From the NCBI GenBank assembly GCA_019454045.1, contig SKCR01018438.1, positions 142,163-206,162 of the forward strand: a DNA stretch of 64,000 nt, in the 5' to 3' direction. The position numbers were made by a program, and so were the translations under genes. This document shows, one piece after another, positions 24,110-35,721 of the stretch. Within the stretch, counting starts at the first letter, position 1. Each line of letters begins with the position of its first letter. This stretch comes from Zanthoxylum bungeanum (taxonomy: Eukaryota > Streptophyta > Magnoliopsida > Sapindales > Rutaceae). The notes under the pieces were generated by a model that was not told the DNA's origin, did not search any database, and saw only the letters and a program-made list of their open reading frames with translations.

Positions 24110-25668
24110 TAAGCCAATGCCAGTCTCGGATCTTGAGTGAGAATCACTAAATGGAAGGAAAGACGCTTAATATTGTTTGAGGGTTTTTCGAGTGCAAATT
24201 GGCAACCAATTTATTATCTTTGTTAAGGTCTCATCATCATACACCCTTAACCATGCATTATAAACACATAATAAAGCGCATATGAAAAATAATAATGATA
24301 TGCGGATGGATACTTTACACAATGATCCTAGATCAAATCTATCACTTTCTCTCTCCCGCTAGCACATGTATCACTTCTACCCGTTACACTACACTTCTAA
24401 AGAAACCTCATTTACATTGAGGGGAATAGGTGAGAAGAGAATACAAAGAAATGAGAGGTAATAAGGCTGGACACGCAGGTCCAATTAATAAATCAAATTT
24501 ATTACAACAATTTCTAAAATTGCCCCACCATCTAATATCCATCTGATATACATTATTCATGCATCGCAACCATGTATTCACACAAGCATGTTATCAATCA
24601 ATCTAATCAAATTAATTAATCTGATAATTAGTGATCATCCAATGTTCAAACAATGATTTGATTTTGCTCGAGTCAAACTCGTTTTTCGAATAAGTACTCA
24701 AAGTACGAATTCTTGAATTAAATTAAACTACATCATTAAATCCAATTTAATATGCATTCAATTGTAATTCGCTATTTAATTCCAAATTAAATACTACACT
24801 TTAATAATAAACCTTTTACGACTTAAATTCCAAATTTAATCGTTACGGGTCTCAAAGCCCGATTAATATCCAATATTAATTTAATTAAAGTCCAATTGGC
24901 TTTTAATTAATTTCTTGAGGCGTGGACTTTTGGTCAACTCGGGTCAAACCGAATAACCAAAATCCAATCCGGGAATTACCCCATAAGCCTAGAAATCATC
25001 TTGGCCCATTAGGCCCAATTAAACTTTAAAGGTTCATTAAGTCGCATTTGGGCTTTATGGATGCGGTTTTGGGCCCAATTGGATCCAACCAATTTTGCCT
25101 AAACCCAACTTTGTACAACAAAGCCCAATAAGCCCATTTACAACATTAAAGCCCAAATCCAATTTTAAGGCCCAATTAATTAAATACAAAAAATTCAATT
25201 TCACATTTAATAACCTAAGTGTATAACACAATTAATTAACCAATTCAATATTTCCAAAACACCAATTAGTCCAATTAATCATGTTCATTTTCATCATCAC
25301 ATGTCCAACACTTTTTGATTAAAATCAAACCCATAATTACATGCTCAAAGTCTCGGCCAAGGGAGGGGATTTGTGTCTGATTCGAATTCAATCCAATTAA
25401 TTCCACAATCGACATTAAATCACATTCCCGAATGATTCTAACTCATCCAATGAATCAAAAATCAAAAAATCCAAGACTAATAGGGCAACTCTACATTCGG
25501 CCAACATAGAAAATTTGGGGAAAATTATTCCAAATCAATTTTCTTGAAATTGATCCAATCAAACTTCAATTCAACATGTATTAAGCATACTCAAACATCC
25601 AATTTATTCAAATCATGCTCAAATACAAATTACCCAAATTTTAAGCCCTAAACTTTTTCATGCTCAAA

Positions 25669-25685
25669 CCTTGATCTTATACCAT
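25669..25685 (-). other. Copia-R primer-binding site
   Basis: Directly next to the 5' LTR, reading ATGGTATAAGATCAAGG on the minus strand. It keeps TGGTAT of the initiator-Met tRNA PBS but has diverged after that. Confidence 0.65.
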
Positions 25686-27038
25686 TGTTGGTTTCTATTA
25701 AGGTCCCAAGATCAATAATAAACATGAATCAAGTGCGAATACACATCGAAGAAGTTGTGGAATACTTACATCGATCGGTTGAGCGACGCAGAGGCAATAA
25801 AAATTCAGATTCTGCCTTTGAACTGGTTCGGCAGTGAGCAGAAACAACTCACTGGTTTGGCCTCCATTTGGTCCTTCGCCAAGCTCCAAGCTTCGTCGAA
25901 TAGTTCCCGGCTCATGGGTGAACTTCCATATCACCTTCGTATGTCTCGTAAGTGTGCTAGGACTTGAGATTTTACCACAAAATCCCACTCTTGGCTTCCC
26001 TTCTTCTCTGCAGAACAAAAGAAAACAGCCCACTGGTTTGGGCGTGAAGAGTAGAGAGAAAGAGAGAAGGAAAGATGTGTTGGATTAGTTGGAAAAGTGT
26101 AAATCAAACACTTATATATTTTCCAAAAATAAATAAGTGAATTACCACATTTTTGGCTTCCAAAAAGTTAAATGGAAAAGCCTTCCAACAACTCCAACAA
26201 CTACCATCAATCAATCAATCACATCAATCAATCAAGTGTCACATCACTCAAAGTGACATGATTTGACGCTTGATGTGACTAGCGATTTGACGCTTGATTT
26301 GACTTGCGTGCCGCACTCAAATTCGAAATACGAATGCGCTCGCAAACAATCCCGGGCTCGGGTTCGCTAATTCCAAATTAACGAATTTTCCGTTGCGTCG
26401 TAATTAAAGGATTATGCCTAACAAAATCACTATTCACGTCGCTAACAAATTAATTCTAAATTAACTCGTTCGTCCGAATTAAAATCTAATTTTAATTCCG
26501 CGTCGAAATCTAATTTCGTTTAATATATAAAATTAAGAGAACCAGTCCCGTATCATACGTGACCATCATCTTCATATGACTGGAGTGACACTTCCGTCTT
26601 GACATCACACCTAACACACTACGATTCTCAATATACCCAGTATTGGTGTACATAGAACCTGTTAAAGCCATGGACGACCGCAACCAAAGTATATTGATTG
26701 TCGCAAGTATTAGCGGTGCAAGTCTCAGGTTAAGACCAAATACACCTACCCTAATTTCGGACTTCCATAGACACATAGTCATACTACCAATGGAATTCCA
26801 ATGGGTCTATCCAGAACGAAGCTGTTTCCCATACCATCGGTGAACACAACCTCCTATTACACTTGCATGAGTATCTTATACCCAATATATGAGAACTATG
26901 TCGTTGTGCCCTCACAACGCGTACAAGTGTAATACTAGTCTTTTACGTATTTATCGATGTCCAATCTCGATAATACTCTGACTATGGATATTTAATGATT
27001 TAATCCTTCGTGGATTGATACTGTCTCATATCATTCTC
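25686..27038 (-). repeat. 5' LTR of Copia-R, inner segment
   Basis: Matches the 3' LTR but lacks about 517 bp: TTAATATAT at about 26522-26530 is followed directly by AAATTAAGAGAACC, whereas the 3' LTR has the intervening sequence at roughly 18715-19230. The segment is interrupted at 27038 by Gypsy-B and resumes at 35722. Confidence 0.9.
27034..27038. other. left TSD of Gypsy-B
   Basis: TTCTC, repeated at 35717-35721. The uninterrupted Copia-R 3' LTR has the single-copy site CATTCTCCG at the equivalent position, which confirms the insertion point. Confidence 0.93.
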
Positions 27039-27111
27039 TGTGATACTTTATAATAATAATGATGATTAGATAGCAGTGGGGTTTAAAAAAAAAAAAAGGG
27101 ACAGACGTGTT

Positions 27112-27130
27112 TTATAAAAATAAATATATT
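27112..27130 (+). promoter_or_regulatory. LTR TATA region and CT patch
   Basis: TTTATAAAAATAAATATA, then TTTTCTCTCTCTCATTTTCTC. A TATA box with a pyrimidine patch downstream is the usual plant core promoter, so transcription would start around 27145-27160. The 3' LTR has the same at about 33980-34000. Confidence 0.6.
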
Positions 27131-27815
27131 TTCTCTCTCTCATTTTCTCTCAGCCTCTCTTTCTCCCAAATCTGTTTTCTTTTATTTTCTCTTTCTTCTT
27201 TTTCATTTTCTTTCTCGCCAACTTCAAATCATCGCTGATGTGTCTCCGTTGGTCGGTTTTCTTCACGCGCCGGACCGCCGCGTAGCTGCCGCCGCCATCT
27301 TTCCGTCGCCACCAAGATCGATCCCAGAAGCCGTCGGACGCGCCGCCACGCGCCTCCAGAGCAGGACGCCACGTCGCCACTTCTTCTGCCGTTTCCGGCC
27401 GTTTCCGGCCACCTCTGACCTGACCACCGCCGGCGAGTGAGCACGATTCAGGCCGAGACCTTTCCAACGCCAGTGGTCACTTCCCGATCCGACATCGTTT
27501 GGGTTGTTTTCTGTATTATAGCTTCGGTATTTCGGGATTTGTGTTGGGAGTGAGATCTGACCGTTGGATCGACGATCTGATCGCATCTGATTGTTGCTCT
27601 TGAAATTACGAGCATTTTGATATATATATTCGCCGTAGAAAATATTTGGTTGTGGGGTCCGCTTTTTGGTGGTGGGGCCCGATCTTTGTTGTGGGGCCCG
27701 CTTGCCTCGCTGAGCATCCTAATTAGTTCCAGAGCTGTTCGTTGCTGTTTTCTTCTCAGCTTTGTTGTTTGGGGATTTCGGGCAATAATCGTTATTAACT
27801 TTTGCGTGAATTGAG

Positions 27816-28567
27816 GTAAGTACACTCTGTGGTGATTCTCTTAACATTTGTTTGATGATTGATGGTTGTTGTGTGAGTTGGTAAATATATATATATAAAT
27901 ATATATTGGCATTATCATATATATATATATTGTTATTATATATTTTCATATTGTGAGATATTATATTGAGATATTGAAAGCATGATAATATGAAATCATG
28001 ATTGTTGAGATGAGTTTGATTTGTTTGGATGCGAGAGGTGATTGTATTGGATGATGTGTATTGTTGTGATATGCTGCCGGGTTTGGTATAATAGTGGTCG
28101 GATTTGAGATGAGATGTGATGATACATCTGATGATATGAGATGATAGAAAACCTTGGGAGTTGTCATTGAGGTACACTTCCATTGGTTTTGATTTGAGGA
28201 AGTACGGGGGCTTCCTATTTGAGTATATTTTACTCACATTTTACGAGTTGATATGGTTGGAAACCTTGGGAGTTGTCATTGAGGTACACTTCCATTGGTT
28301 TTGATATGGGGGAGTACAGGGGCTTCCTCATTGAGTACATTACAGACCTCTGTTATACTAGACCCGGAGTAGTAGCCATGGTTGATGGATGTTGGTAATT
28401 GTTGTGGGATGATTGTGTGAGATGATATTATAATATATGCTATTTTCATATATTATATTATATATATTCATTATATAATCTTATTTTGTTGGTGAGGTCT
28501 TGTTGAGAGAATGAGTGTTTACTTACTGAGCTTTATAAGCTCACCCCCCTTTCCCCTAACATTTCAG
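27816..28567 (+). other. possible intron inside the Gypsy-B 5' LTR
   Basis: A full consensus donor (TTGAG/GTAAGTAC) and a pyrimidine-rich acceptor (CACCCCCCTTTCCCCTAACATTTCAG/GTG) bracket 752 nt. The 3' LTR keeps both (34687 and 35443). Gypsy-A has the same order. If used, splicing would remove the duplicated hairpin-rich unit from the leader. Confidence 0.45.
28148..28333 (+). repeat. duplicated ~75-bp unit in the Gypsy-B LTR
   Basis: AAACCTTGGGAGTTGTCATT followed by GAGGTACACTTCCATTGG occurs at about 28148-28222 and again at 28259-28333, with minor differences after TTTTGAT. Each copy can fold (CTTCC with GGAAG). The 3' LTR has both copies from about 35020 to 35206. Confidence 0.85.
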
Positions 28568-28845
28568 GTGATCCGCCTGCGCAGTAGTAGCAGTACCAGA
28601 GTTGTTCCACGTGCCACAGTTGTACTTTGGGTTGGACCAGACATTAGTGTCATCTTTTGTATTTATTTTCTTGTATTGTGTTGTTAAATCACAACAGTTG
28701 TGTATACTGTTTGGATTTGTAATAAGTGATGTAATATTTGTGTGCATTTGATTGGTTGTCTGACATATAGAATGCTCGAGCTAAAGAAGTCTTCGAACCT
28801 CTTTCTAGGGTTGGGCCCGCTCTAGGGAGGGGGTCGTGACAGATT

Positions 28846-28858
28846 TGGTATCAGAGCC
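28846..28858 (+). other. Gypsy-B primer-binding site
   Basis: TGGTATCAGAGCC, complementary to the 3' end of the initiator methionine tRNA, four bases after the LTR end. Confidence 0.94.
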
Positions 28859-28930
28859 TAGGTTTATAGGTTCTGTAGACACATTGCATTGGAGAGAGTA
28901 TTAACGACGTAGCTTTTTGTTTGTAGGAAA

Positions 28931-30460
28931 ATGTCTGGTCGTGGCCGTGGAACTGGTACTCAACGCGGGAGAGGGAGAGCTCGACGAACTGTGAGGGTGT
29001 CGAGTATAGGTATTGAGAGACCCCAGATTCTGCCTGTAGATCATGTATCGGATGTAGCTTCATCTGGTATTCCACCTGTTTTTGAGATTGGTGAAGGTTC
29101 TAGACCTGCACCCCCAGTAGTTTCGACGGCTGTTCCCACTGGTATTCCTGTAGCTGCACCTGATGATACTCCTGCAGTGGTACCTAATGTGACCTCTGCT
29201 GCTCCTCCAGTTCCCCCGACAGTTTCACATTACGAAAATGTATTGGGAAGATTGATTGATGTAGTTGCACAGATGGCTAACAGAGAGCCAACAGGTATTG
29301 CTCCTGCGAGCGGCAGTGGTAATACAAGCAAATTGGATCAATTTCTAAGTTTAAGGCCTCCACAGTTTCATGACACAGCCGATCCCCTAGTTGCAGAGAA
29401 ATGGAAGGATGACATTCAACATATATTTAGAGTGTTGGATTTGACTGATCAAGAGAAGGTTAGATTTGCTACTTATATGATGAGAGAGGAGAAGCAGAGA
29501 GGTGGTGGGAGCATACTGAGACTGTATTGATGGACAAGTTGAGATCTCCTGACTTTTGGAGAACAGATAGATCTGAAAGACCCCAGTTTATTACATGGGA
29601 TATGTTCGTGGAAGCCTTCAATGAGAAGTACTTTCCGTATGCTTATCGTAATCAACAGCGTCGACTATTCGAACACTTGGTTCAGGGGCCGACAGAGACA
29701 GTGATGGAATACGAGAGACGGATGATTTCATTATCTCGTTATTATCCAGAATTGGTACGCCGTGAGGAAGATAAATGTGAGAAATTCAAGAGTGGATTGA
29801 GACAACAGATCAGATCAAGAATTTCAATTTTGGGAAAACTGGCATACACAGAATTGGTTGACCGAGCCATGATTGCTGAAAGTGACATCAAAGTTGAAAA
29901 AGAGAATAGAACTGCTTTTCAGGAGAACAGAAAGAGGGGGCGATATGAGATTTCTGAGGGTGGGCATGGTAGATCTATCAGTAGGCAGTATACTCCACAG
30001 CCGGGTCACAGTGGGTTACCACCGAGAGGCACCCAGAGTGCACCTTTCAGAGGACAGTTTCGTAGGGGTCAGACGGAGCAGGTTCAGAGTAGAGGTCCAG
30101 CACCATCGGTTGATCAGAGTGCAGTGAGTGTGGCATCTCGCCCTACTGGCCCTCGTCGATGTTATAACTGTGGTCAGGAAGGTCATATTAGTGTGCATTG
30201 TACCAGAGGAAAGATGTGTTATGTATGCCAACAGCCTGGACATGTAGCAAGAGAATGTCCTATTAGAGGCGAATCTCATGGAGCTGAGCCGACTGTAGGA
30301 CATGGTAGAGGGACGAGTTCTTATGGTAGTCGTGGAAGAGGTTCAGGTTTTACACAGAATAGAGGCAGGGGAGCGATGGGTGGTTTGGATGGTGGTAGAG
30401 GACCGTCATCTCAGACTCATACTGCACCTGGTGTTGTTAGGGGTCGAGTTTTTGCTTTAA
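28931..30460 (+). pseudogene. Gypsy-B gag, one frameshift
   Basis: ATG at 28931 opens MSGRGRGTGTQRGRGRARR, an Arg/Gly-rich start. The capsid-like region follows (LDQFLSLRPPQFHDTADP). An extra base near 29490 shifts the frame and gives a stop at 29528; the protein continues in another frame (LRSPDFWRTDRSERPQFITW). Two CCHC zinc knuckles lie at about 30160-30255 (CYNCGQEGHISVHC and CYVCQQPGHVAREC). Gag would coat the RNA and build the particle. Confidence 0.93.
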
Positions 30461-30742
30461 CGGAGCATGAGGCACAGGAGGGTGGTACGGTATCAGGCTC
30501 AGTGCAGATATCAGGTATTTTTGTTCGAGCTTTATTTGATACGGGTTCTACACATTCATTTATTGCTACTAGTTGTATTCCTTGTCTGAATAGTGTACCT
30601 GAGGTTAATAAGTATCCTTTGATTGTGAGTCTTCCTTCGGGGAAGGACATTAGAATAGATGTGGTATTTAGAGGATTAAGTATTGAGATTGAGGCGAGAC
30701 AACTACCAGTTATACTTTACCCATTAGAAATGGAATTTTGGT
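30461..30742 (+). pseudogene. Gypsy-B aspartic protease
   Basis: Fused downstream of gag in the same frame. The active-site DTGSTHSFI begins at 30538, and [12 protein letters not shown] precedes a frameshift near 30735. The expected LGMDWL flap region follows in the next frame at about 30745. Confidence 0.9.
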
Positions 30743-32212
30743 TTGATTTTAGGGATGGATTGGTTGACCACTCATGGAGCAGTTATTGATTGCAGTAAAA
30801 AGGAAGTACGGTTTAAGTCAGAGGGTGGAGAGTTTAAGGTGGTCAGTGATTGTAATCAGGTTGTGGTACCCATTATTTCTGCCATGTCAGCTTGTAGGAT
30901 GATCAGACAGGGGTGTAAAGGCTTTTTAGCAAGCATCACTACAGTGGAAAAAGAGAAATCGATTCTGATAGCAGATATTCCAGTTGTGAGTGAGTACCAG
31001 GATGTCTTTCCTGATGAGTTACCAGGGTTGCCACCTCGTAGAGATCTAGAATTCACTGTGGATTTAATTCCGGGAACTACTCCTATTTCCATATCACCAT
31101 ACCGTTTGGCCCCAGCAGAAATGAAGGAGCTGAAGGAACAGTTGCAAGAACTGTTGGATCGAGGGTTTATTCGGCCTAGTGTTTCACCCTGGGGAGCACC
31201 AGTGTTGTTTGTGAAGAAGAAGGATGGCACCTTAAGATTGTGTATAGATTATCGTCAGCTTAATAAGGTGACTATCAAGAATCGGTATCCGTTACCCAGA
31301 ATTGATGATTTATTTGACCAACTTCAGGGGGCTTCGGTGTTTTCAAAAATTGATCTTCGATCGGGATATCATCAGATGAGGATTCGGGATACAGATATTC
31401 CCAAGACTGCATTTCGAACGAGATACGGACACTATGAATTTTTAGTCATGCCGTTTGGACTTACTAATGCCCCTGCAGCATTCATGGATTTGATGAATAG
31501 AGTGTTCCAGCCGTATCTAGACAAATTTGTTGTAGTCTTTATTGATGACATCTTAGTGTATTCGCCTTCTCAGATCGACCATGTGCACCATCTTCGGTTG
31601 ATACTTGAGATTTTGAGGAGAGAACAACTTTATGCCAAGTTCTCTAAATGTGAATTTTGGTTGGACAGAGTGGTATTTCTGGGACACATCATATCGGGGG
31701 AAGGTATTTATGTTGATCCACAAAAGGTTGAAGCAGTTTTAAAATGGGAGAGACCGAGAACAGTGACAGAGATTCGAAGTTTCCTGGGATTGGCAGGCTA
31801 CTACCGTCGATTTATACAAGATTTCTCTATTATTGCTGCTCCGATGACACAGCTGACAAGGAAGAAGGTACCGTTCTTGTGGACTGATGATTGTGAGAGG
31901 AGTTTCCAAACTTTAAAAGAGAGATTAACTACTGCACCAGTGCTTACTTTGCCTTCCGGGCTTGATGGATTTGTGGTTTATACTGATGCATCACATCAGG
32001 GGTTAGGATGTGTACTGATGCAACATGGAAGGGTGATTGCTTATGCCTCGAGACAATTGAAGACCCATGAGAAGAATTATCCTACTCATGATTTGGAAAT
32101 GGCTGCAATTGTTCATGCTTTAAAGATTTGGAGACATTACTTATATGGTGCTAAGTGTGAGATTTTTACTGATCATAAGAGTTTGAAATACTTCCCACTC
32201 AAAAGGAGTTAA
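30743..32212 (+). pseudogene. Gypsy-B reverse transcriptase and RNase H
   Basis: A 489-codon open stretch. [26 protein letters not shown] and the catalytic FIDD at 31538-31549. RNase [11 protein letters not shown] near 31980 and [10 protein letters not shown] one-base loss near 32193 ends the frame at 32212, and the protein resumes immediately at 32215 (LRQRRWMEFL). The RT itself is uninterrupted and looks catalytically intact. Confidence 0.95.
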
Positions 32213-32214
32213 AT

Positions 32215-33795
32215 TTGAGACAGAGACGTTGGATGGAATTCCTTAGTGACTACGATTGCACCATTAATTATCATCCAGGGAAGGCCAATGTCGTTGCTGA
32301 TGCCCTTAGTAGGAAAAATGTGGGTGAATTACAGTTTCTAAGAGTCAGACAGAAGATGTTCGAGGAGTTAGCGGAGTTACGATTGACCTTTGGGATATCT
32401 GTCGAAGCAGGCCTTCTTGCTCATATTAAGGTTCGACCTACATTGTTGGATAGACTTAAAACAGCCCAGGGTGAGGATGATCAGTGTGGGAAGTGGAGAT
32501 CGGAGATTACTAAGGGGGGGACTTCCAATTTCAGATTAAGTTCAGAGGATGTATTACTTTTGGGGGATAGAGTTGTAGTACCACATTCGGGATCGCTCAA
32601 ACGGGAAATCTTGGATGAGGCCCATGATGCTCCATATAATATGCATCCAGGGAGCACCAAGATGTATCAAAATCTGAAGAAAAATTATTGGTGGCCAGGA
32701 ATGAAGAGAGATATTGCAGAGTTTGTATCTCGGTGTTTGATTTGTCAGCAAGTTAAAGCAGAACATCAACATCCAGCCGGATTACTCCAGCCTCTACCTA
32801 TACCAGAGTGGCCATGGGAGAATATTGCAATGGATTTTGTAGTTGGATTTCCGAGGACACGGAAGGGTTTCGATGCAATTTGGGTGATAGTGGACCGATT
32901 ATCTAAGTCTGCTCATTTTCTACCGATTCGAGTTACATGGGGACCAGAAAGACTAGCAGAACTGTATGTGGAGCAGATTGTGCGGATACATGGAGTACCG
33001 ACTACAATTGTATCAGATAGAGATGCCAGATTTACTTCTCGTTTTTGGCAGAGCTTCCAGAAGTCGATGGGATCGAAGATTACTTTGAGCACAGCATTCC
33101 ATCCTCAGACTGACGGACAGTCAGAACGAACTATCCAGACATTGGAGGACCTACTGAGATCATGTGTTTTGACTTTTGCTGGAGGATGGGATGGTCACCT
33201 TCATTTGATAGAGTTTGCCTACAACAACAGCTTTCAAGCAAGTATCGGTATGGCTCCATTTGAGGCATTGTATGGGAGGAGGTGTAGAACCCCTGTTTGT
33301 TGGGGGGAAGTTGGAGATAGACAGGTTCATGGCTCAGAATTGATTAATTTGACATCCGATAGAATCAGGCTGATTCGATCTAGGCTGTTAGAGGTGCAGA
33401 GTCGACAGAAGAGTTATGCCGATCGTAGGAGGAAAGACCTCGAGTTCCAAGTGGGGGATAGAGTCTTTTTGAAGGTCTCTCCTTGGAAAGGAATTTTGAG
33501 ATTTGGTCGAAAGGGAAAGTTAGCACCCCGCTATATTGGTCCTTACGAGATATTGGAGAGGTTGGGCAAGGTGGCTTATCGTCTGGCATTACCACCAGAG
33601 TTAGAAAGGATTCATAATGTATTTCATGTGTCGATGCTGAAAAAGTACGTACCAGATCCTACACACATCCTGGAAAATCAGCCGGTCGAGTTGAGTGAGA
33701 GTATGACTTATGAAGAAAAGCCTGTGAAGATTGTAGAACGAAAGGTCCAAGAGTTGAGATCCAGACGGATTCCTTGTAAAGGTTTTGTGGACTAA
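32215..33795 (+). pseudogene. Gypsy-B RNase H end and integrase
   Basis: A 526-codon frame. It starts in the RNase H C-terminus ([14 protein letters not shown]). The integrase has a zinc finger ([18 protein letters not shown] with CLICQQ), the core Asp in AMDF, SDRDARFTSRFW, and the Glu in [15 protein letters not shown]. The C-terminal GPYEILERLGKVAYRLALP region is intact. A shift near 33775 gives a false stop at 33793, before the chromodomain. Confidence 0.94.
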
Positions 33796-33898
33796 TCATC
33801 ATATTCGAGAGGCAACATGGGAATTGGAAAAGGATATGAGAGAGAAATATCCAGATCTATTTGAGGATTTAGAAATTTCGGGGACGAAATTTTTGTAA
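33776..33898 (+). pseudogene. Gypsy-B chromodomain, out of frame
   Basis: Reads VKVLWTNHHIREATWELEKD then MREKYPDLF, ending TAA at 33896. Relative to Gypsy-A, where PLVKVLW is in frame, a small indel separates it from the integrase. In this family the domain is thought to guide integration to particular chromatin. Confidence 0.88.
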
Positions 33899-33909
33899 GG
33901 TGGGTAGAT
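33899..33909 (+). other. Gypsy-B polypurine tract
   Basis: GGTGGGTAGAT directly precedes the LTR start TGTGATACC, after the GGGGACGAAATTTTT block seen in related elements. It is interrupted by T residues and so is a weak PPT. Confidence 0.65.
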
Positions 33910-35716
33910 TGTGATACCTTATAATAATAATGATGATTAGATAGCAGTGGGGTTTTAAAAAAAAAAAGGGACAGACGTGTTTTATAAAAATAAATATATT
34001 TTCTCTCTCTCATTTTCTCTCAGCCTCTCTTTCTCCCAAATCTGTTTTCTTTTATTTTCTCTTTCTTCTTTTTCTTTCTTTCTCTCGCCAACTTCAAATC
34101 ATCGCTGATGTGTCTCCGTTGGTCGGTTTTCTTCACGCGCCGGACCGCCGCGTAGCTGCCGCCGCCAGCTTTCCGTCGCCACCAAGATCGATCCCAGACG
34201 CCGTCGGACGCGCCGCCACGCGCCTCCAGAGCAGGACGCCACGTCGCCACTTCTTCTGCCGTTTCCGGCCGTTTCCGGCCACCTCTGATGACCACCGCCG
34301 GCGAGTGAGCACGATTCAGGCCGAGACCTTTCCAACGCCAGTGGTCACTTCCCGATCCGACATCGTTTGGGTTGTTTTCTGTATTATAGCTTCGGTATTT
34401 CGGGATTTGTGTTGGGAGTGAGATCTGACCGTTGGATCGACGATCTGATCGCATCTGATTGTTGCTCTTGAAATTACGAGCATTTTGATATATATATTCG
34501 CCGTAGAAAATATTTGGTTGTGGGGTCCGCTTTTTGGTGGTGGGGCCCGATCTTTGTTGTGGGGCCCGCTTGCCTCGCTGAGCATCCTAATTAGTTCCAG
34601 AGCTGTTCGTTGCTGTTTTCTTCTCAGCTTTGTTGTTTGGGGATTTCGGGCAATAATCGTATTAACTTTTCTTTGCGTGAATTGAGGTAAGTACACTCTG
34701 TGGTGATTCTCTTAACATTTGTTTGATGATTGATGGTTGTTGTGTGAGTTGGTAAATATATATATATATATATATATTGGCATTATCATATATATATATA
34801 TTGTTATATATATATTTTCATATTGTGAGATATTATATTGAGATATTGAAAGCATGATAATATGAAATCATGATTGTTGAGATGAGTTTGATTTGTTTGG
34901 ATGCGAGAGGTGATTGTATTGGATGATGTGTATTGTTGTGATATGCTGCCGGGTTTGGTATAATAGTGGTCGGATTTGAGATGAGATGTGATGATACATC
35001 TGATGATATGAGATGATAGAAAACCTTGGGAGTTGTCATTGAGGTACACTTCCATTGGTTTTGATTTGAGGAAGTACGGGGGCTTCCTATTTGAGTATAT
35101 TTTACTCACATTTTACGAGTTGATATGGTTGGAAACCTTGGGAGTTGTCATTGAGGTACACTTCCATTGGTTTTGATATGGGGGAGTACAGGGGCTTCCT
35201 CATTGAGTACATTACAGACCTCTGTTATACTAGACCCGGAGTAGTAGCCATGGTTGATGGATGTTGGTAATTGTTGTGGGATGATTGTGTGAGATGATAT
35301 TATAATATATGCTATTTTCATATATTATATTATATATATATATTCATTATATAATCTTATTTTGTTGGTGAGGTCTTGTTGAGAGAATGAGTGTTTACTT
35401 ACTGAGCTTTATAAGCTCACCCCCCTTTCCCCTAACATTTCAGGTGATCCGCCTGCGCAGTAGTCAGTACCAAGTGTTGTTCCACGTGCCACAGTTGTAC
35501 TTTGGGTTGGACCAGACATTAGTGTCATCTTTTGTATTTATTTTCTTGTATTGTGTTGTTAAATCACAACAGTTGTGTATACTGTTTGGATTTGTAATAA
35601 GTGATGTAATATTTGTGTGCATTTGGTTGGTTGTCTGACATATAGAATGCTCGAGCTAAAGAAGTCTTCGAACCTCTTTCTAGGGTTGGGCCCGCTCTAG
35701 GGAGGGGGTCGTGACA
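33910..35716 (+). repeat. 3' LTR of Gypsy-B (1807 bp)
   Basis: TGTGATACC to CGTGACA. Nearly identical to the 5' LTR: differences are the poly-A and AT tract lengths, a few single bases (e.g. GCCATC/GCCAGC) and short indels at about 34079, 34288, 34660 and 35463. It supplies the polyadenylation region of the element. Confidence 0.95.
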
Positions 35717-35721
35717 TTCTC
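35717..35721. other. right TSD of Gypsy-B
   Basis: TTCTC, identical to 27034-27038. Confidence 0.93.

Larger units (their letters stand above)
19900..25685 (-). pseudogene. Copia-R internal region with decayed gag-pol
   Basis: On the minus strand, from right to left: a leader of about 2 kb (to ~23.6 kb), an AT-shifted gag remnant (~23.3-22.9 kb), then scraps of integrase, RT and RNase H. Recognisable pieces include GTPQLNGVSE-like sequence near 21790-21820 and the AAEAAxEAxW segment near 20175-20215. No long frame survives. Copia-F2 shows the same decayed wording over the same stretches. Confidence 0.8.
27039..28841 (+). repeat. 5' LTR of Gypsy-B (1803 bp)
   Basis: TGTGATAC to GGTCGTGACA. 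A TATA-like stretch (TTTATAAAAATAAATATA, about 27112-27130) is followed by a CT-rich patch, a GC-rich block (27240-27440), a donor-like GAG/GTAAGT at 27816, a duplicated ~75-bp unit and an acceptor-like TTTCAG at 28567. Several opposite-strand ORFs in the GC-rich block (27150-27586) are by-products of base composition. Confidence 0.95.
27039..35716 (+). mobile_element. Gypsy-B, nearly complete chromovirus
   Basis: Complete structure: 5' LTR, tRNA-iMet PBS, gag with two zinc knuckles, protease, RT, RNase H, integrase, chromodomain, PPT and 3' LTR, flanked by TTCTC (27034-27038 and 35717-35721). The LTRs differ by only a handful of substitutions and short indels by eye, so the insertion is recent. 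Coding is interrupted by four frameshifts. It is of Tekay/Del-like type by gag, zinc knuckle and chromodomain. Confidence 0.96.

Noticed and set aside
27150..27586. Overlapping minus-strand ORFs up to 107 codons in the Gypsy-B 5' LTR (and 34020-34454, 144 codons, in the 3' LTR)
   Set aside because: They lie in the GC-rich LTR leader, differ between the two LTR copies because of indels, and have no domain.
27448..28237. Minus-strand ORFs of 125 and 172 codons in the Gypsy-B LTR
   Set aside because: AT-rich, low-complexity Asn/Ile/Tyr-rich translations antisense to the LTR; repeated in the other LTR because the DNA is repeated, not because a protein is kept.
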